DNA of 64,000 nt from Legionella qingyii (lineage in GTDB: Bacteria > Pseudomonadota > Gammaproteobacteria > Legionellales > Legionellaceae): the NCBI RefSeq assembly GCF_003184185.1, contig NZ_QHJG01000008.1, forward strand, positions 62,001 through 126,000. Reading direction: 5' to 3'. Positions 44,888-55,932 of the stretch are shown in pieces. Both the position numbers and the translations under genes were made by a program. The notes beneath the pieces are model-generated. The model made no database searches. It was not told the origin of the DNA and saw only the letters and a program-made list of their open reading frames with translations. The number at the start of each line of letters is the position of its first letter. The first letter of the stretch is position 1.

Positions 44888-46420
44888 ATGCAAGATGCTC
44901 GAATAGACAGTAAGAAAATAGAGAAAGTAATATTTGCCGAGCGCATAATGCTGCTTAATAAAAACTTATTATTAAGCATCCCTGCAAATTTTTTATGCTC
45001 ATTAATAGTCTTTATTGGACTATATACAGTTATCAATCCAAAAACTCTTTTTGTATGGTTTCTGGCTACTCTATCCATTTTTGCATTACATGTAAGTGTA
45101 TATATTTTTAATTCTTATCGTCCCTTATCATCAGAATACTATTTAAAATGGTTAATAAGTTTTGGTGCTATTTATGGTGCACTATGGGGAGTAGCAGGAT
45201 CAGTGCTAATTCCTTATAACAATCTGTTAGATCAAATGCTGGTCATCATTATCATTATCGGAGTAGCATCTGGTGGACTTCATATTCTTCAGCCCAATCT
45301 TTTTGCAAGTCTTTTATTTTTTACTTTATCCATTCTTCCTCTAAGCTTTTGGCTTTTTTATCAAAATACACTGACCTATTGGTTACTTGGAGCCGCATTA
45401 CTGATTTATTTTTGTTTTGTATCAATTGTATCTTCGATAGGATATGGGCTGCTTAATAAAAATTTTAAATTGCGTTATGAGAATTTAGATCTAATTGACG
45501 AGTTAATTAGAATAAATGCTGCATTGGAAGAAAGTGAGTCACGATTTCGTTCTGCATTTAATTCAGCAGCAATTGGTATGGCTATAGTTTCTTTGGAGGG
45601 GCGATGGCTAAAAGTCAATGAATCTCTTTGTCAGATTGTTGGATACTCAGAAAAGGAATTATTGAATACTGATTTTCAATCCATTACCTATCCAGAAGAT
45701 TTAAAGCTGGATTTAAATTATATACGGCAATTATTGGCGGGGGAAATACGATTCTATCATATGGAGAAACGCTATATTCATAAAAATGGCGACATCATAT
45801 GGATTTTACTTAGTGTTTCATTAATCCGAGATCCAGAGAATAAACCACTCCAATTTATTGCACAAATTCAAAATATTGATACTCAAAAACGAGCAGAGCA
45901 AGAACTTAAATATATTGCTCATCATGATGTTTTAACTGGTTTGGGAAATAGAAAGCAGTTGGAAATATCATTTAATCATGCATTAGCCTATGCGATACGT
46001 TACCAAAAACAAATTGCCATTTTATTTATGGACTTGGATTATTTTAAAAGAGTAAATGACAATTTGGGGCATGATATAGGAGATCTCTTATTAATAGAGA
46101 TAGGAAAAAGGTTAAAAACTATTTTACGGTCTACTGATATACTTGTCAGGCAAGGTGGCGATGAATTCATTATCGCGCTCACTGAATTATCTAATGTAAG
46201 TTCCGTTGAAACTATAGCAAAAAAAATTCTTGATGCTGTTGCTAAAACTATAACCATAAAACGACATGACATTTCAATTACAGGCAGTATTGGCATAAGC
46301 CTATACCCAGCTGATGGCTGTGACTTAAACAGCTTAATCAAACAAGCTGATGAAGCATTGTATGCAGTGAAATCGACAGGAAAAAATAACTATCGATTAT
46401 CCAGTGCTGCATTATTGTAA
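44888..46420 (+). CDS. Membrane-bound PAS-GGDEF diguanylate cyclase
   Basis: A 510-residue inner-membrane sensor. Five to six helices occupy about residues 20-190 (for example LCSLIVFIGLYTVI, VIIIIIGVASGGLHIL). A PAS domain spans about 215-335 (FRSAFNSAAIGMAIV, WLKVNESLCQIVGYSEKELL, then the PAC segment RYIHKNGDIIWILLSVS). The GGDEF domain is at 340-505 with DVLTGLGNRKQLE, MDLDYFKRVNDNLGH and an intact GGDEF near 423. An inhibitory RxxD site (RSTD) lies five residues before GGDEF, so product feedback by c-di-GMP is likely. There is no EAL domain. It makes c-di-GMP in response to an unknown signal. Confidence 0.92.
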   Translation: MQDARIDSKKIEKVIFAERIMLLNKNLLLSIPANFLCSLIVFIGLYTVINPKTLFVWFLATLSIFALHVSVYIFNSYRPLSSEYYLKWLISFGAIYGALWGVAGSVLIPYNNLLDQMLVIIIIIGVASGGLHILQPNLFASLLFFTLSILPLSFWLFYQNTLTYWLLGAALLIYFCFVSIVSSIGYGLLNKNFKLRYENLDLIDELIRINAALEESESRFRSAFNSAAIGMAIVSLEGRWLKVNESLCQIVGYSEKELLNTDFQSITYPEDLKLDLNYIRQLLAGEIRFYHMEKRYIHKNGDIIWILLSVSLIRDPENKPLQFIAQIQNIDTQKRAEQELKYIAHHDVLTGLGNRKQLEISFNHALAYAIRYQKQIAILFMDLDYFKRVNDNLGHDIGDLLLIEIGKRLKTILRSTDILVRQGGDEFIIALTELSNVSSVETIAKKILDAVAKTITIKRHDISITGSIGISLYPADGCDLNSLIKQADEALYAVKSTGKNNYRLSSAALL

Positions 46421-46556
46421 ATAGCAAAAAATATCCGTTGCTTTGATCTCACTTCTTATCTATTTACCATTGTAATTATGGATAATTTATATAAAAAAAA
46501 CCGGGCATCAAGCAATAAATAAATTGACTGTTTCTATTTTACAAAACATCCCACCC

Positions 46557-47504
46557 TCAGGCAGTTAACTTCTCCTTATTAATACCGAGTTCGCTTGGTT
46601 GATTTTTTAAAAATGATTGTTGCGTAACAAAACAAAAACCTTCACGACCGTCTTTAGAAAACCCTGCGACTGTATGTGATGATGGATCATTAGCCTTCAG
46701 AGTATTGATCAATTTTAAACTCAGCTTGGGTAAACCTATGCTCAGCATGCACAGATCATTATCTAAAGGTTTTATTGAAACAAATTGGGACATTTTTACT
46801 TTATTGCCCAATGGATCAAGCCAACCTGCTACAGCAGCACTAGTTGCATCTTTTTCTTTAAGATTTGCAGAGTAAAATCCATTATCATCAGTCAACCGAC
46901 AGAAGGTTGTACTAATCTCATGAGTGTCTTTTTGATCGTTGTTTAATACCAATTTGCCAAACCAGGTTTTATTCCCTGTAACAAACTGCTCCTTATCATC
47001 GATACGTAAATGTCCATTAAGCTGGCTTGTCTGGAGCACCTGAAGTTTTACTCCTGGACGTAAGATCAAGGAGTCATTCACGTTATTCGCTTGTTTTAAC
47101 ATATCTACTTTGAAATTAAATCCTTTTTTATCTGCTGTTTTAACACCAAAAATCCAGCTGTCATTGATGGGATTGTAACGAATAAAGGAATAACCAACAT
47201 GCCAATCAAGTGGTGTTGATTGCTCAATTTTTTCTTTATCTTCGTTAAAAAATACCAGTTGATTTGTTTGTCCATCAATTAAAGCTGCTTTAGTATGGAA
47301 CTCTGAACCCTGGCGATGCATTTCAAAAAAATAGCCGTATTTATCCCCACTTTCATTTTTTACCATACCAGAAAAAGTCCAACTACCTGTAGTTGAATCG
47401 ATAGATTGTACAAGTTGCGGCACTGGTTCAATTTCAGTCGCAAATAATCCTGAACTAACGTGGAACATAATTAAAAATAAAAAACAGCGAATCCAAGCAA
47501 ACAT
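46557..47504 (-). CDS. Secreted protein of AttH/CrtC-like (lipocalin-like) type
   Basis: A 315-residue precursor. ATG 47504, three bases past the lpxK stop, begins a signal peptide (MFAWIRCFLFLIMFHVSSGLFA, then TEIEP). The mature part is beta-rich with repeated W-containing strands: TGSWTFSGMVKNESGDKYGYFFEMHR, DWHVGYSFIRYNP and KTWFGKLVLNN, a plan like AttH/hydroxyneurosporene synthase lipocalin-like proteins. Enzyme activity is not assignable. It may be translated with lpxK and msbA; a longer frame to 47552 overlaps lpxK. Location inferred as periplasm or outside. Confidence 0.65.
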   Translation of the reverse strand: MFAWIRCFLFLIMFHVSSGLFATEIEPVPQLVQSIDSTTGSWTFSGMVKNESGDKYGYFFEMHRQGSEFHTKAALIDGQTNQLVFFNEDKEKIEQSTPLDWHVGYSFIRYNPINDSWIFGVKTADKKGFNFKVDMLKQANNVNDSLILRPGVKLQVLQTSQLNGHLRIDDKEQFVTGNKTWFGKLVLNNDQKDTHEISTTFCRLTDDNGFYSANLKEKDATSAAVAGWLDPLGNKVKMSQFVSIKPLDNDLCMLSIGLPKLSLKLINTLKANDPSSHTVAGFSKDGREGFCFVTQQSFLKNQPSELGINKEKLTA

Positions 47505-47506
47505 AA

Positions 47507-48544
47507 TCAGCAATAACCTTTTAACTGTTGATGTAACCACAATGCGTCCCAAAATGCATCATCCAATACAGCCTCTACGGGTAAATAATGCATGTTATCC
47601 GAGCTGAATGCTCGGCATTTCACTGCATCTTTTTCCGTCATAATAATAAGTGATTTCGAAGAATTCAAATCATCTGGCTTAAACTGATAATGATCAGGAT
47701 AAGAACAGGTATCGAATTCTATCCCTAATTGCAGCAAAGTGGAATAAAAACGTTGGGGATTACCTATCGCAGCAATCGCCTCCCATTTTTCATTTAATTT
47801 CTGAGGTTCAATTTCCTCATCTGTACTTAATTTTTTAATTGTTCCAGGCCTCAATACCATTGGATATGCATTAGACCTCTTTTGAAACGCTACTGCAGAG
47901 TGGGCTTGTTTCATCGATACTGAATCCGAATCCTCATGCCACTTACCTTCATTTACCACAATAAAATCAACCTGTTCTAGACGTGCAGCAGACTCTCTTA
48001 GTGGGCCTGCCGGCAAACAAAGGCCATTACCTAATCCTCGAGTTCCATCAATAACAGCAATTTCAATAGCTCGTCCCATACGGTAATGTTGTAATCCATC
48101 ATCGCTTATAATGATTTGGCTTTGATGCTTTTCTAAAAGATAACGAACCGCCTCGGTTCGTTTCGGTGCAATCACTACAGGACATTTGGTTTTTTGTGCC
48201 AACAGTAAAGGCTCATCTCCAACTTTTAGAGCAGAATCATTTACATGTACTTCATAGGGAAAATGCTTCGTTGCTGCACCATAACCACGGCTAACAATAC
48301 CAACTCGCAATCCTTTTTGTTGTATTCTTTTGGTCAACTCAATAACTAAAGGAGTTTTTCCCACTCCTCCAACCGTTATATTACCAACAACAATCAGAGG
48401 AACTGGGCAATTTATTTGACTAAAACGTTGCAAAAAATAGCGCCTGACTGAAACTACAGCAAAATATCCCCAAGACAAAGGGCGCAACACCCATTGAAGT
48501 GGATGATCTTTTCCATACCATAATTTATCCAGGAAAGCAGACAT
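47507..48544 (-). CDS. lpxK: Tetraacyldisaccharide 4'-kinase LpxK
   Basis: A 345-residue kinase that phosphorylates the 4' position of lipid A disaccharide, at the inner membrane. After an N-terminal anchor helix ([19 protein letters not shown]) comes [19 protein letters not shown] (P-loop), the [10 protein letters not shown] motif, the [19 protein letters not shown] region, and [18 protein letters not shown] with the conserved DDGxQH. FVVNEG and the [14 protein letters not shown] segment complete it. Its ATG overlaps the msbA stop by one base. Confidence 0.95.
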   Translation of the reverse strand: MSAFLDKLWYGKDHPLQWVLRPLSWGYFAVVSVRRYFLQRFSQINCPVPLIVVGNITVGGVGKTPLVIELTKRIQQKGLRVGIVSRGYGAATKHFPYEVHVNDSALKVGDEPLLLAQKTKCPVVIAPKRTEAVRYLLEKHQSQIIISDDGLQHYRMGRAIEIAVIDGTRGLGNGLCLPAGPLRESAARLEQVDFIVVNEGKWHEDSDSVSMKQAHSAVAFQKRSNAYPMVLRPGTIKKLSTDEEIEPQKLNEKWEAIAAIGNPQRFYSTLLQLGIEFDTCSYPDHYQFKPDDLNSSKSLIIMTEKDAVKCRAFSSDNMHYLPVEAVLDDAFWDALWLHQQLKGYC

Positions 48545-50310
48545 CAGGCTACCACATCCTCACGAATCATATCTATGTGCTGCATTCCTTGAAGTTGTGC
48601 ATAATAGCCTTGTAAATCAAGTAGTTCCTGATGGGTACCTTGCTCTACTATACATCCGTGTTGCATCACTATAATTTTATCCGCATGCTTAATCGTCGAT
48701 AAACGATGCGCAATAACAAGTGTAGTGCGATTTTTCATCACTTGATCCAAAGCGATTTGGATGTATCGCTCGGACTCACTATCCAAAGCAGATGTTGCTT
48801 CATCAAGAATTAAAATAGGTGCATCCTTTAAAATAGCACGCGCAATAGCTATTCTTTGTCGCTGACCACCCGAGAGTAATACTCCATTTTCACCAATACG
48901 CGTATCATAACCCTCTGGAAAACGGCTAATAAATTCGTCAGCAAAAGCCATTTTGGCAGCTTGAATAATTTGTTGCCGGCTCACATCCGAACGACCGTAT
49001 GCTATATTATTGGCTAAAGTGTCATTAAATAATGTCACATTCTGACTCACTAAAGCCATTTGCTCACGCAAACTAGCCAAGCTTATTTGATTAATAGGTG
49101 TATTATCCAGAGTAATAACACCTTGAGTCACTTCGTAAAAGCGAGGCAATAAACTGGCAATCGTTGTTTTGCCACTTCCAGAATGACCTACCAATGCTAC
49201 CGTTTTACCTGCTTCAACAGTGAAACTTACATCATGTAATATGCGCTCCCCTTGTCGGTAAGCATAAGAGACATGTTTAAACTCCAGAGCGCCCTGTGAT
49301 CTTTGCGACAAAACGATCCCTTGTTCTTGCTCAATGGGTAGATCCAACATGGAGAAAACACTTTCAGCACCAGCTAGACCTTTTTGTATTACGGCATTCA
49401 AGGTCGTTAGGGTTTTCATCGGTTTAATTAACTGAATCATTGCAGCAATAATTGCTAAAAAAGAACCGGCAGAAATAATCACTACTGTAGACAATTGAAT
49501 TGCTGCTGCAATGATTGCTGCAATACCTATCGCAATAACAATTTGCACTCCAGACACATTAATCGCCTTGCTTGTAGCAACTTTCATATCGTTTTGGCGT
49601 GAACGCTCTATGGCTTTACAGAATTTTCCAGATTCATAAGCAGCCCCTCCAAAAATACGCACTACTTTATAACCTTCAATTGCTTCGCTGGCAATTTCAG
49701 TAACCTCTCCCATAGTTTTTTGTACTTTATGACTTATTCGTCGTACGCGTTTATTTGTATAGTTCACAATTAAGCCAACAAAGGGAATAGTTAACAGAAA
49801 CATGAGTGATAACTGCCAGCAAATGACCATCATCACAGTGAGAAAACCTATAATTAAACAAATATTTTGGACAATATCTGTTAAAGCATCTGCGCTAACC
49901 TGCGCTACTTGCTCCACGTCATACAATATTTTGGAAAGCATTTGTCCTGAAGTTGCTTCGTCATAAAAATCAGCAGGCAGACGAAGAATATGATTAAAAA
50001 CTTTTTCCCTTAATACTTTAACTACTGAGCGGGCAACCCAAGTCATACAATAACTGCCCAATGAACTAACAAGTCCTCTCAAGGTAATTCCGATTAAAAC
50101 GATATAAGGAATTTTCTTAATAAAATCCATATCGACATTAATAAAGCTTTTATCAAAAAAAGGACGCATCATGTATGTAAAACCAGCGTCAATCAAGGAA
50201 TACAAAATGTTGGCAAATATACCTAATGCCAGTATGGGCCAAAATGGTTTCACATATGCAAGCAAACGTTTGTATAAAATGCTGGTTTTAACAGAAAGTT
50301 TCTTCTTCAT
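48544..50310 (-). CDS. msbA: Lipid A export ABC transporter MsbA
   Basis: A 588-residue half-transporter that flips lipid A-core across the inner membrane. Six membrane helices occupy about 20-320. The nucleotide-binding domain has Walker [15 protein letters not shown], the Q-loop [11 protein letters not shown], signature [14 protein letters not shown], Walker [13 protein letters not shown] and the H-loop [13 protein letters not shown]. The length matches MsbA. Overlap with lpxK is the common msbA-lpxK operon. Confidence 0.95.
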   Translation of the reverse strand: MKKKLSVKTSILYKRLLAYVKPFWPILALGIFANILYSLIDAGFTYMMRPFFDKSFINVDMDFIKKIPYIVLIGITLRGLVSSLGSYCMTWVARSVVKVLREKVFNHILRLPADFYDEATSGQMLSKILYDVEQVAQVSADALTDIVQNICLIIGFLTVMMVICWQLSLMFLLTIPFVGLIVNYTNKRVRRISHKVQKTMGEVTEIASEAIEGYKVVRIFGGAAYESGKFCKAIERSRQNDMKVATSKAINVSGVQIVIAIGIAAIIAAAIQLSTVVIISAGSFLAIIAAMIQLIKPMKTLTTLNAVIQKGLAGAESVFSMLDLPIEQEQGIVLSQRSQGALEFKHVSYAYRQGERILHDVSFTVEAGKTVALVGHSGSGKTTIASLLPRFYEVTQGVITLDNTPINQISLASLREQMALVSQNVTLFNDTLANNIAYGRSDVSRQQIIQAAKMAFADEFISRFPEGYDTRIGENGVLLSGGQRQRIAIARAILKDAPILILDEATSALDSESERYIQIALDQVMKNRTTLVIAHRLSTIKHADKIIVMQHGCIVEQGTHQELLDLQGYYAQLQGMQHIDMIREDVVA

Positions 50311-50390
50311 GACTCAAGTAACACAATCGAAACATGGGCTATTGTAACTGTTATTACAGGGAAGTGCTAATATTGCTTAAAATTCAAAGT

Positions 50391-50470
50391 GGCCTGAGTA
50401 CTGCATCGCGTCCCCTTGTTATAAGTAAGTTATTTCTATCCGAAAACCTGATTCTGCTGCGCCAGCTACA
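50391..50470. repeat. Degenerate inverted repeat of the CCTGGGT family
   Basis: GGCCTGAGTACTGCATCGCG at the left and CCTGATTCTGCTGCGCCAGCTACA at the right resemble the family arms, with more mismatches than at 52350. It lies between msbA and the acetyltransferase gene. Confidence 0.4.
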
Positions 50471-50489
50471 AAATTGAATGGGATTCATG

Positions 50490-51272
50490 TCATTCCAAAG
50501 TCATTTTGATGCGGGTATAAGCACAATGGAAACCTATTTTTTGTACGTTACAATCAGAAACACTCCCTGGCTCTGTAGTAACCGTTGCCCAAGACACCCC
50601 TTGCTGTTTTGCCCTATTCAATCGGACTTTTAGTAATTTTTTTTGTAATCCTTTCTCTCGAAAAGCAGGCAAAGTGCTCGTCACCCCTAAATCACAGAAA
50701 TCGCCGTGAATGGCAATCGAAGCACCAGCTACAATTACATCGTTATCAAAAACAGCATAGGCACTAACTCCTTTAGATTGGGCATAACGAGAAAATTGAT
50801 CCTCAGCTTCAGGAGCATCAAAACCTAAGGCAACCTTTTTGGCCCATTCATTCAGTTCATGCGGCTTTATTTCTTTAATGGTTAAGGGATCTGCAGCACC
50901 GTCATTAGGCTGATATGTGTTTAAATCCAATATTGAGACATTGTTTAATTCACTGATGCAATAACCACGCTGGCTTAAAAATATTGTAAGTTCATTTCCC
51001 ACAAAAGGACATAATTCAATATCTACACGAGTATGGTTTAATGTTTTATAAAAATGTTCTATTTGCTCTATTTCAGACTGAAAATGCGCACGTTTTGTGG
51101 CAAATCCCCACCCTACTACTTGTGACAAATATGAATCAGTCCCTGAAAAACAAGCAGCGCCTCCATTAAGTTCCAATATTTTTCCTTGTGGATATTGCTT
51201 GGTTACTTCTATATGGGTTTGCTTGATACACGATTCCATTTGCCAAGCCAGATCTTTAGTAATGCATTTCAT
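50490..51272 (-). CDS. GNAT-family acetyltransferase
   Basis: A 260-residue protein from ATG 51272 (AGGA about ten bases upstream; a longer TTG start at 51290 is less likely). The C-terminal half has the GNAT fold: AYAVFDNDVIVAGASIAIHG strands, then DLGVTSTLPAFREKGLQKKLLKVRLNRA, containing the acetyl-CoA-binding Q/R-x-x-G-x-G/A-like site (FREKGLQKKLL), and a final FHCAYTRIKM strand. The N-terminal half (about 1-125) may be a second degenerate GNAT domain. Substrate unknown. Confidence 0.75.
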   Translation of the reverse strand: MKCITKDLAWQMESCIKQTHIEVTKQYPQGKILELNGGAACFSGTDSYLSQVVGWGFATKRAHFQSEIEQIEHFYKTLNHTRVDIELCPFVGNELTIFLSQRGYCISELNNVSILDLNTYQPNDGAADPLTIKEIKPHELNEWAKKVALGFDAPEAEDQFSRYAQSKGVSAYAVFDNDVIVAGASIAIHGDFCDLGVTSTLPAFREKGLQKKLLKVRLNRAKQQGVSWATVTTEPGSVSDCNVQKIGFHCAYTRIKMTLE

Positions 51273-51339
51273 CTTAGATATCCTAAGCAAATCGTGGTAA
51301 AAATGAAGAAGAGATCATAACTGGATACCATTTACTGTT

Positions 51340-52335
51340 TCATTTTAATCCTTTTGACAATTCGTATATCAAACCCGGTCCTTGGTAAATCAAACCAGTA
51401 TACACTTGGATTAATGAAGCACCAGCATCCAACTTAGCCTGCGCACTGTCACAATTGTCGATGCCTCCTACTCCGATCAAGCTAACATCATCACCAACAT
51501 ATTGTTTTAGCAAACGCAGACACTGGGTAGAAAGCTCCCATAGAGGTTTACCACTTAACCCTCCAGTTTCCTGAGCATGGGATAAATGACTCACTCCAGT
51601 CCGAGAACAGGTTGTATTCGTCGCAATAATTCCTTCAATACCATACTGCAAAATCACTTCCGTCATCTGTTTTAATGTTTCTAAATCTTCATCTGGAGAT
51701 ACTTTAACTACTAAAGGCACATGGCGTTGAAATTTATCTGACAATTTAATTTGTTCAGCCTGTATTTGCGACAATAAGTTGGCAAAATATTCTTTTTGCT
51801 GTAACTGGCGCAAATCGGGGGTATTCGGTGAAGAAATATTAATGGTCACATATGAGGCATACTCATATACTTTACCCAGACAATGAATGTAATCATCTGC
51901 AGCATGTTCCAACGAAGTATCTTTATTTTTGCCGATATTAATACCCAAGATTCCTTTGTAACGTGCCTTTTTTACATTCCCTACCAAGGCATCAACCCCG
52001 TGATTATTAAACCCCATACGATTAATAATCGCGTGAGCCGCTGGCAAACGAAATAATCGCGGCTTAGGATTACCGATTTGTGGTCTTGGCGTAACAGTAC
52101 CTACTTCAATAAAGGAAAAACCCAGTTTGGCTAATGCGTCTAAATGCTCTCCATTTTTATCCAAACCTGCCGCCAAACCGACAACATGTGGAAATTGTAG
52201 TCCCAAAGCTTCAGTAGGTTTAGGCTTTACCTTTTTAAAACAAAACTTGGGTACATAATGCAAAGCAGACAAACTAAAAGTATGCGCACTTTCAGGATCC
52301 ATACTAAAAAGTATGGGACGTAACATCGAATACAT
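51340..52335 (-). CDS. pyrD: Dihydroorotate dehydrogenase (quinone, class 2)
   Basis: A 331-residue PyrD catalysing dihydroorotate to orotate in pyrimidine synthesis, coupled to ubiquinone at the inner membrane. The N-terminal [18 protein letters not shown] helix is the membrane-docking part of class 2. [16 protein letters not shown] and [19 protein letters not shown] bind FMN and substrate. [14 protein letters not shown] has the catalytic Ser region. [16 protein letters not shown] and [35 protein letters not shown] complete it. Confidence 0.96.
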   Translation of the reverse strand: MYSMLRPILFSMDPESAHTFSLSALHYVPKFCFKKVKPKPTEALGLQFPHVVGLAAGLDKNGEHLDALAKLGFSFIEVGTVTPRPQIGNPKPRLFRLPAAHAIINRMGFNNHGVDALVGNVKKARYKGILGINIGKNKDTSLEHAADDYIHCLGKVYEYASYVTINISSPNTPDLRQLQQKEYFANLLSQIQAEQIKLSDKFQRHVPLVVKVSPDEDLETLKQMTEVILQYGIEGIIATNTTCSRTGVSHLSHAQETGGLSGKPLWELSTQCLRLLKQYVGDDVSLIGVGGIDNCDSAQAKLDAGASLIQVYTGLIYQGPGLIYELSKGLK

Positions 52336-52349
52336 AAAAAACCTTGTGA

Positions 52350-52423
52350 CCTGGGTGAAGCGAAGCGAAACCCCGGGTTTGGGTTAATTCAGAACACCTG
52401 GGTTTCGCTTCGCTTCACCCAGG
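52350..52423. repeat. Long perfect inverted repeat, best copy of the dispersed family
   Basis: Two 22-base arms, CCTGGGTGAAGCGAAGCG plus AAAC and its exact complement at 52402-52423, enclose a middle with CCCGGG. The hairpin lies between the methyltransferase-like gene and pyrD on the minus strand. It could act as a transcript-end stem or a protein-binding site, but has no U-run. Confidence 0.8.
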
Positions 52424-52432
52424 CTGCATTAA

Positions 52433-53116
52433 TTAAATATCACATTTCTGTGCCCAAACTCGCAACATAGCGCTTTCAGACTTATGCAAATGATAATCGA
52501 CTTCTCTAATTTCTACGCCATAACCTTCTTTTTGCAGCTCCAACAATACAGGGCCTAAAAACTCAGAGGTTTTTCCTTCCGTATCATTTAAGGGAAAAAT
52601 TCTTACTTCCTTCGCTACTCTTGCTAATTCACGAATTACATTTAAATGGAATTCGACAGTCTGATCTTCCAAATCTGCAAATAAGTAATTTGTACTTAAT
52701 GCAAAATCAAAAGAGAAATCGGGATAAGGTAAATGATAATCTGCTGCACCATAATATCGTCCTTCAGCCTTGCCTTGCTCATAATCTGCAAAAAATTTTT
52801 TCATTCCATTTTGTCGATGCTCAAGCAGCTGCTCTAAACCTCCAAAGCGACTGAAATCAAATTGATCGTGTTGCTTATGAACTTCATCTGCCATTTGTGC
52901 AAAAATCATAATCGCCTTGGAGGATAAGGTATCTTTATCCAAAACAAACAAAGGATCACAACTTACTGCTTGATGCGCTTCTTGAAACTGTTGAGCGTTT
53001 ACTGCACTGGGACCACATCCATATTCCAATATCTTTGAATTCATATCCTCTTGAGACAAATCAAACATCTCACGATACTCATCAACACTATGTCCCCAGA
53101 GTACTAATTTACGCAT
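52433..53116 (-). CDS. Class I SAM-dependent methyltransferase-like protein
   Basis: A 227-residue protein. Motif I is KILEYGCGPSAVNAQ, close to the SAM-binding E/DxGCGxG. AVSCDPLFVLD is the acidic post-I loop (Asp at the strand end). DFSFDFALSTNYLFAD resembles motif II/III. A long helical insertion (about 65-105) separates them. Substrate unknown. AGGAGA lies nine bases upstream of the ATG. It sits beside pyrD, separated by the repeat at 52350. Confidence 0.7.
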   Translation of the reverse strand: MRKLVLWGHSVDEYREMFDLSQEDMNSKILEYGCGPSAVNAQQFQEAHQAVSCDPLFVLDKDTLSSKAIMIFAQMADEVHKQHDQFDFSRFGGLEQLLEHRQNGMKKFFADYEQGKAEGRYYGAADYHLPYPDFSFDFALSTNYLFADLEDQTVEFHLNVIRELARVAKEVRIFPLNDTEGKTSEFLGPVLLELQKEGYGVEIREVDYHLHKSESAMLRVWAQKCDI

Positions 53117-53565
53117 GAATGACTCTCCTAAATAGATAAAACTAAACGCTGAAACTTTGGCTGTAACTACCTTTGAAAGCTCAGTAGTTTTTCCATTGGC
53201 CTAAGATTAGGCGATTTTTTAAATCAGGTAAAGGAGCATTTAAAAAACACTCCTATTCTGCAAACTCAATAACAAAATAAATAATATCTAATAGCTTCCC
53301 ACTTTAACTTAGATCATGCAGTGCAATCCCCTAAAAGCTCATTTCACCAAGGGTTATTTGAATTGGTTCATCAAATCATTTCTTTAACTTTTTCAATAGG
53401 AAAAAAGATCTGAGAAATTCTATTTGCATCTTCAACTTGATTGGGTATAGTCTAACACATTTATAAAAATCAACAGACTACACACTCTGCATTAACATAA
53501 ACCAAGTTTTAGCAGTCATTTAAAACTTGCAACAGATTAGTAGTTACAACAACAGGAAGTCAGCT
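53117..53565. other. 449-bp divergent spacer between methyltransferase-like and liu genes
   Basis: No gene is visible. The spacer is AT-rich, includes the proposed liu promoter at 53424-53451 and must hold the minus-strand promoter as well. No clear palindromic operator was found. The open frame upstream of ATG 53566 (to 53527) is treated as leader. Confidence 0.5.
53424..53451 (+). promoter_or_regulatory. Possible promoter of the liu cluster
   Basis: TTGCAT (53424-53429) and TATAGT (53446-53451) are 16 bases apart, about 115 bases before the isovaleryl-CoA dehydrogenase ATG. Moderate match only. Confidence 0.4.
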
Positions 53566-54726
53566 ATGTACACAGGACCGAACTATCAACTCGGTGAAAC
53601 TTACGACATGTTGCGCGACAGTGTCTACCAATTTGCTCGTGCTGAAATTGCTCCACTTGCTGCTCAAATTGACGAAAGTAATGCTTTTCCCAATCATTTA
53701 TGGCGAAAACTAGGTGAAATGGGATTATTGGGAATTACTGCCAGTGAAGAATATGGTGGTGCCAATATGGGCTATCTTGCCCACGTCATCGCAATGGAAG
53801 AAATTTCGCGGGCGTCTGCCTCTATAGGCCTGAGTTACGGTGCTCACTCCAATTTATGCGTCAATCAAATCAATTTAAATGGTAATCATTCGCAAAAACA
53901 AAAATATCTGCCTAAACTCATTAGTGGAGAATATGTTGGCGCTCTCGCTATGAGTGAATCCAACTCAGGATCTGATGTAGTCAGTATGCAATTACATGCT
54001 CGTCCAGCAGGCGATAAGTATATTCTCAACGGCACCAAAATGTGGATCACCAACGGGCCTGATGCCGATGTTCTGGTCGTTTATGCCAAAACAGACAAAC
54101 AGGCTGCGAGTAAAGGAATCACTGCTTTTCTGATTGAAAAAGGTATGCCCGGCTTTAAAACCGCTCAAAAACTCGACAAGCTAGGAATGCGCGGCTCAAA
54201 TACCTGTGAATTGGTATTTGAACAATGTGAAGTCCCTGCTGAACAAGTTTTGGGTGAAGTGAATCAAGGTGTTAAAGTATTAATGAGTGGGCTTGATTAT
54301 GAGCGTACTATTTTGGCCGCAGGTCCAGTAGGAATTATGCAGGCCTGTATGGATGTTGTTTTACCTTATGTACATGAACGTAAACAATTTGAACAACCCA
54401 TAGGTGAATTTCAATTCATCCAAGGTAAATTAGCAGATATGTACACTGACCTGGGTGCCTCAAGGGCCTATTTATATGCCATCGCCCGAGCTTGTGATGA
54501 AGGTAAAGTCAGTCGCAAAGATGCTGCAAGCGTGATCTTATATACGGCTGAAAGAGCAACACAAATGGCATTGCAAGCAATTCAAATTCTTGGTGGTAAT
54601 GGATATATTAATGAGTATCCTACAGGACGTTTACTGCGTGATGCAAAATTGTATGAAATAGGGGCTGGTACTTCTGAAATCAGAAGAATGCTTATTGGAC
54701 GAGAACTTTTTAAAGAAACAGCATAA
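53566..54726 (+). CDS. liuA: Isovaleryl-CoA dehydrogenase
   Basis: A 386-residue acyl-CoA dehydrogenase oxidising isovaleryl-CoA to 3-methylcrotonyl-CoA with [19 protein letters not shown] and [20 protein letters not shown] are the FAD-binding segments. The catalytic Glu near residue 245 is in [15 protein letters not shown], in the position used by isovaleryl-CoA dehydrogenases. [22 protein letters not shown] is the C-terminal signature. AGGAAG precedes ATG 53566; an upstream in-frame start at 53527 is less likely. First gene of the leucine cluster. Confidence 0.92.
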   Translation: MYTGPNYQLGETYDMLRDSVYQFARAEIAPLAAQIDESNAFPNHLWRKLGEMGLLGITASEEYGGANMGYLAHVIAMEEISRASASIGLSYGAHSNLCVNQINLNGNHSQKQKYLPKLISGEYVGALAMSESNSGSDVVSMQLHARPAGDKYILNGTKMWITNGPDADVLVVYAKTDKQAASKGITAFLIEKGMPGFKTAQKLDKLGMRGSNTCELVFEQCEVPAEQVLGEVNQGVKVLMSGLDYERTILAAGPVGIMQACMDVVLPYVHERKQFEQPIGEFQFIQGKLADMYTDLGASRAYLYAIARACDEGKVSRKDAASVILYTAERATQMALQAIQILGGNGYINEYPTGRLLRDAKLYEIGAGTSEIRRMLIGRELFKETA

Positions 54727-54732
54727 GGAAGA

Positions 54733-55923
54733 ATGAAAATGGAACAGAATGACATAGTAATCGTTGCGGCAAAAAGAACACCCATGGGAGCCATGTTAGG
54801 CAATTTATCCGCTCTTTCAGCTCCAGAGTTAGGCGCAATTGCACATATGGCTGCCCTGTCTCAAGCCGGAATTAGCCCAGCAGAAATAGATGAAGTAATC
54901 AGTGGTTGTGTTTTATCAGCCGGGATTGGTCAGGCTCCCGCACGACAAGCAGCAATTAAAGCTGGATTACCTAATTCTTCAGGAGCAACCACAATCAACA
55001 AAATGTGTGGCTCAGGAATGAAAGCCGTAATGCTCGCTCATGACTTAATTCGAGCAGGGACTGCCAATATTGTTCTTGCAAGCGGTATGGAAAGCATGAG
55101 TAATGCACCTTATCTTTTGAGTAAAGCACGCTCAGGATACCGGTTAGGACACGGAGAGTTAAAAGATCATATGTTCCTCGATGGATTAGAAGATGCCTAT
55201 GACAGAGGGAAATTAATGGGCGTCTTTGCAGAAGCTACAGCCAGTCACTTTCATTTTAGCAGAGAGCAACAAGATGAGTTTGCTACTCGCTCCATGAGTA
55301 GAGCATTACAAGCAATAGAAAGTGGTGCCTTTAAGGATGAGATTGTTCCAGTAACTATTAATACACGTAAAGGTGATATTACAGTAAATGTAGATGAAGG
55401 TCCTGATGCAGCAAAAATGTCCAAGATACCCCAATTAAAACCTGCTTTTAAAGCAGACGGAACCGTTACTGCAGCTAATTCAAGCTCTATTTCTGATGGT
55501 GCAGCAAGTCTGATTTTAATGAGTGCTGGACAAGCAGAAAAACGCGGCATCACACCAATTGCTCGCATCGTTGCACATGCCAGCCATTCGCAAGCGCCTG
55601 AGTGGTTTACCACAGCTCCTGTGGATGCGATTCGCAAAGTGATGAATAAAGCATCATGGAAACAAAATGATGTGGATCTTTATGAAATAAACGAAGCATT
55701 TGCGGTAGTAACAATGGCTGCTATGACACAACTTGAGTTAAACCCAGAACAAGTTAATATTCATGGTGGAGCTTGTGCCTTGGGTCATCCTATCGGTGCA
55801 TCTGGTGCGCGTATTTTGGTTACTCTAATACATGCATTAAAGCATCAGGGTAAAAAACGTGGGGTCGCTTCATTATGTATTGGTGGTGGTGAAGCAACTG
55901 CAATGGCAATTGAATTAATTTAA
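54733..55923 (+). CDS. atoB: Acetyl-CoA C-acetyltransferase (thiolase)
   Basis: A 396-residue thiolase. The nucleophile Cys92 is in NKMCGSGMKAV. His and the second Cys are in GGACALGHPIGASGARIL and CIGGGEATA. It cleaves acetoacetyl-CoA to two acetyl-CoA, the last step of the leucine route after acetoacetyl-CoA synthetase at the other end of the cluster. Six bases separate it from liuA; two start ATGs (54733, 54739) follow AAGGAA. A weak hairpin (55933-55961) follows. Confidence 0.93.
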   Translation: MKMEQNDIVIVAAKRTPMGAMLGNLSALSAPELGAIAHMAALSQAGISPAEIDEVISGCVLSAGIGQAPARQAAIKAGLPNSSGATTINKMCGSGMKAVMLAHDLIRAGTANIVLASGMESMSNAPYLLSKARSGYRLGHGELKDHMFLDGLEDAYDRGKLMGVFAEATASHFHFSREQQDEFATRSMSRALQAIESGAFKDEIVPVTINTRKGDITVNVDEGPDAAKMSKIPQLKPAFKADGTVTAANSSSISDGAASLILMSAGQAEKRGITPIARIVAHASHSQAPEWFTTAPVDAIRKVMNKASWKQNDVDLYEINEAFAVVTMAAMTQLELNPEQVNIHGGACALGHPIGASGARILVTLIHALKHQGKKRGVASLCIGGGEATAMAIELI

Positions 55924-55932
55924 AACAAAACG

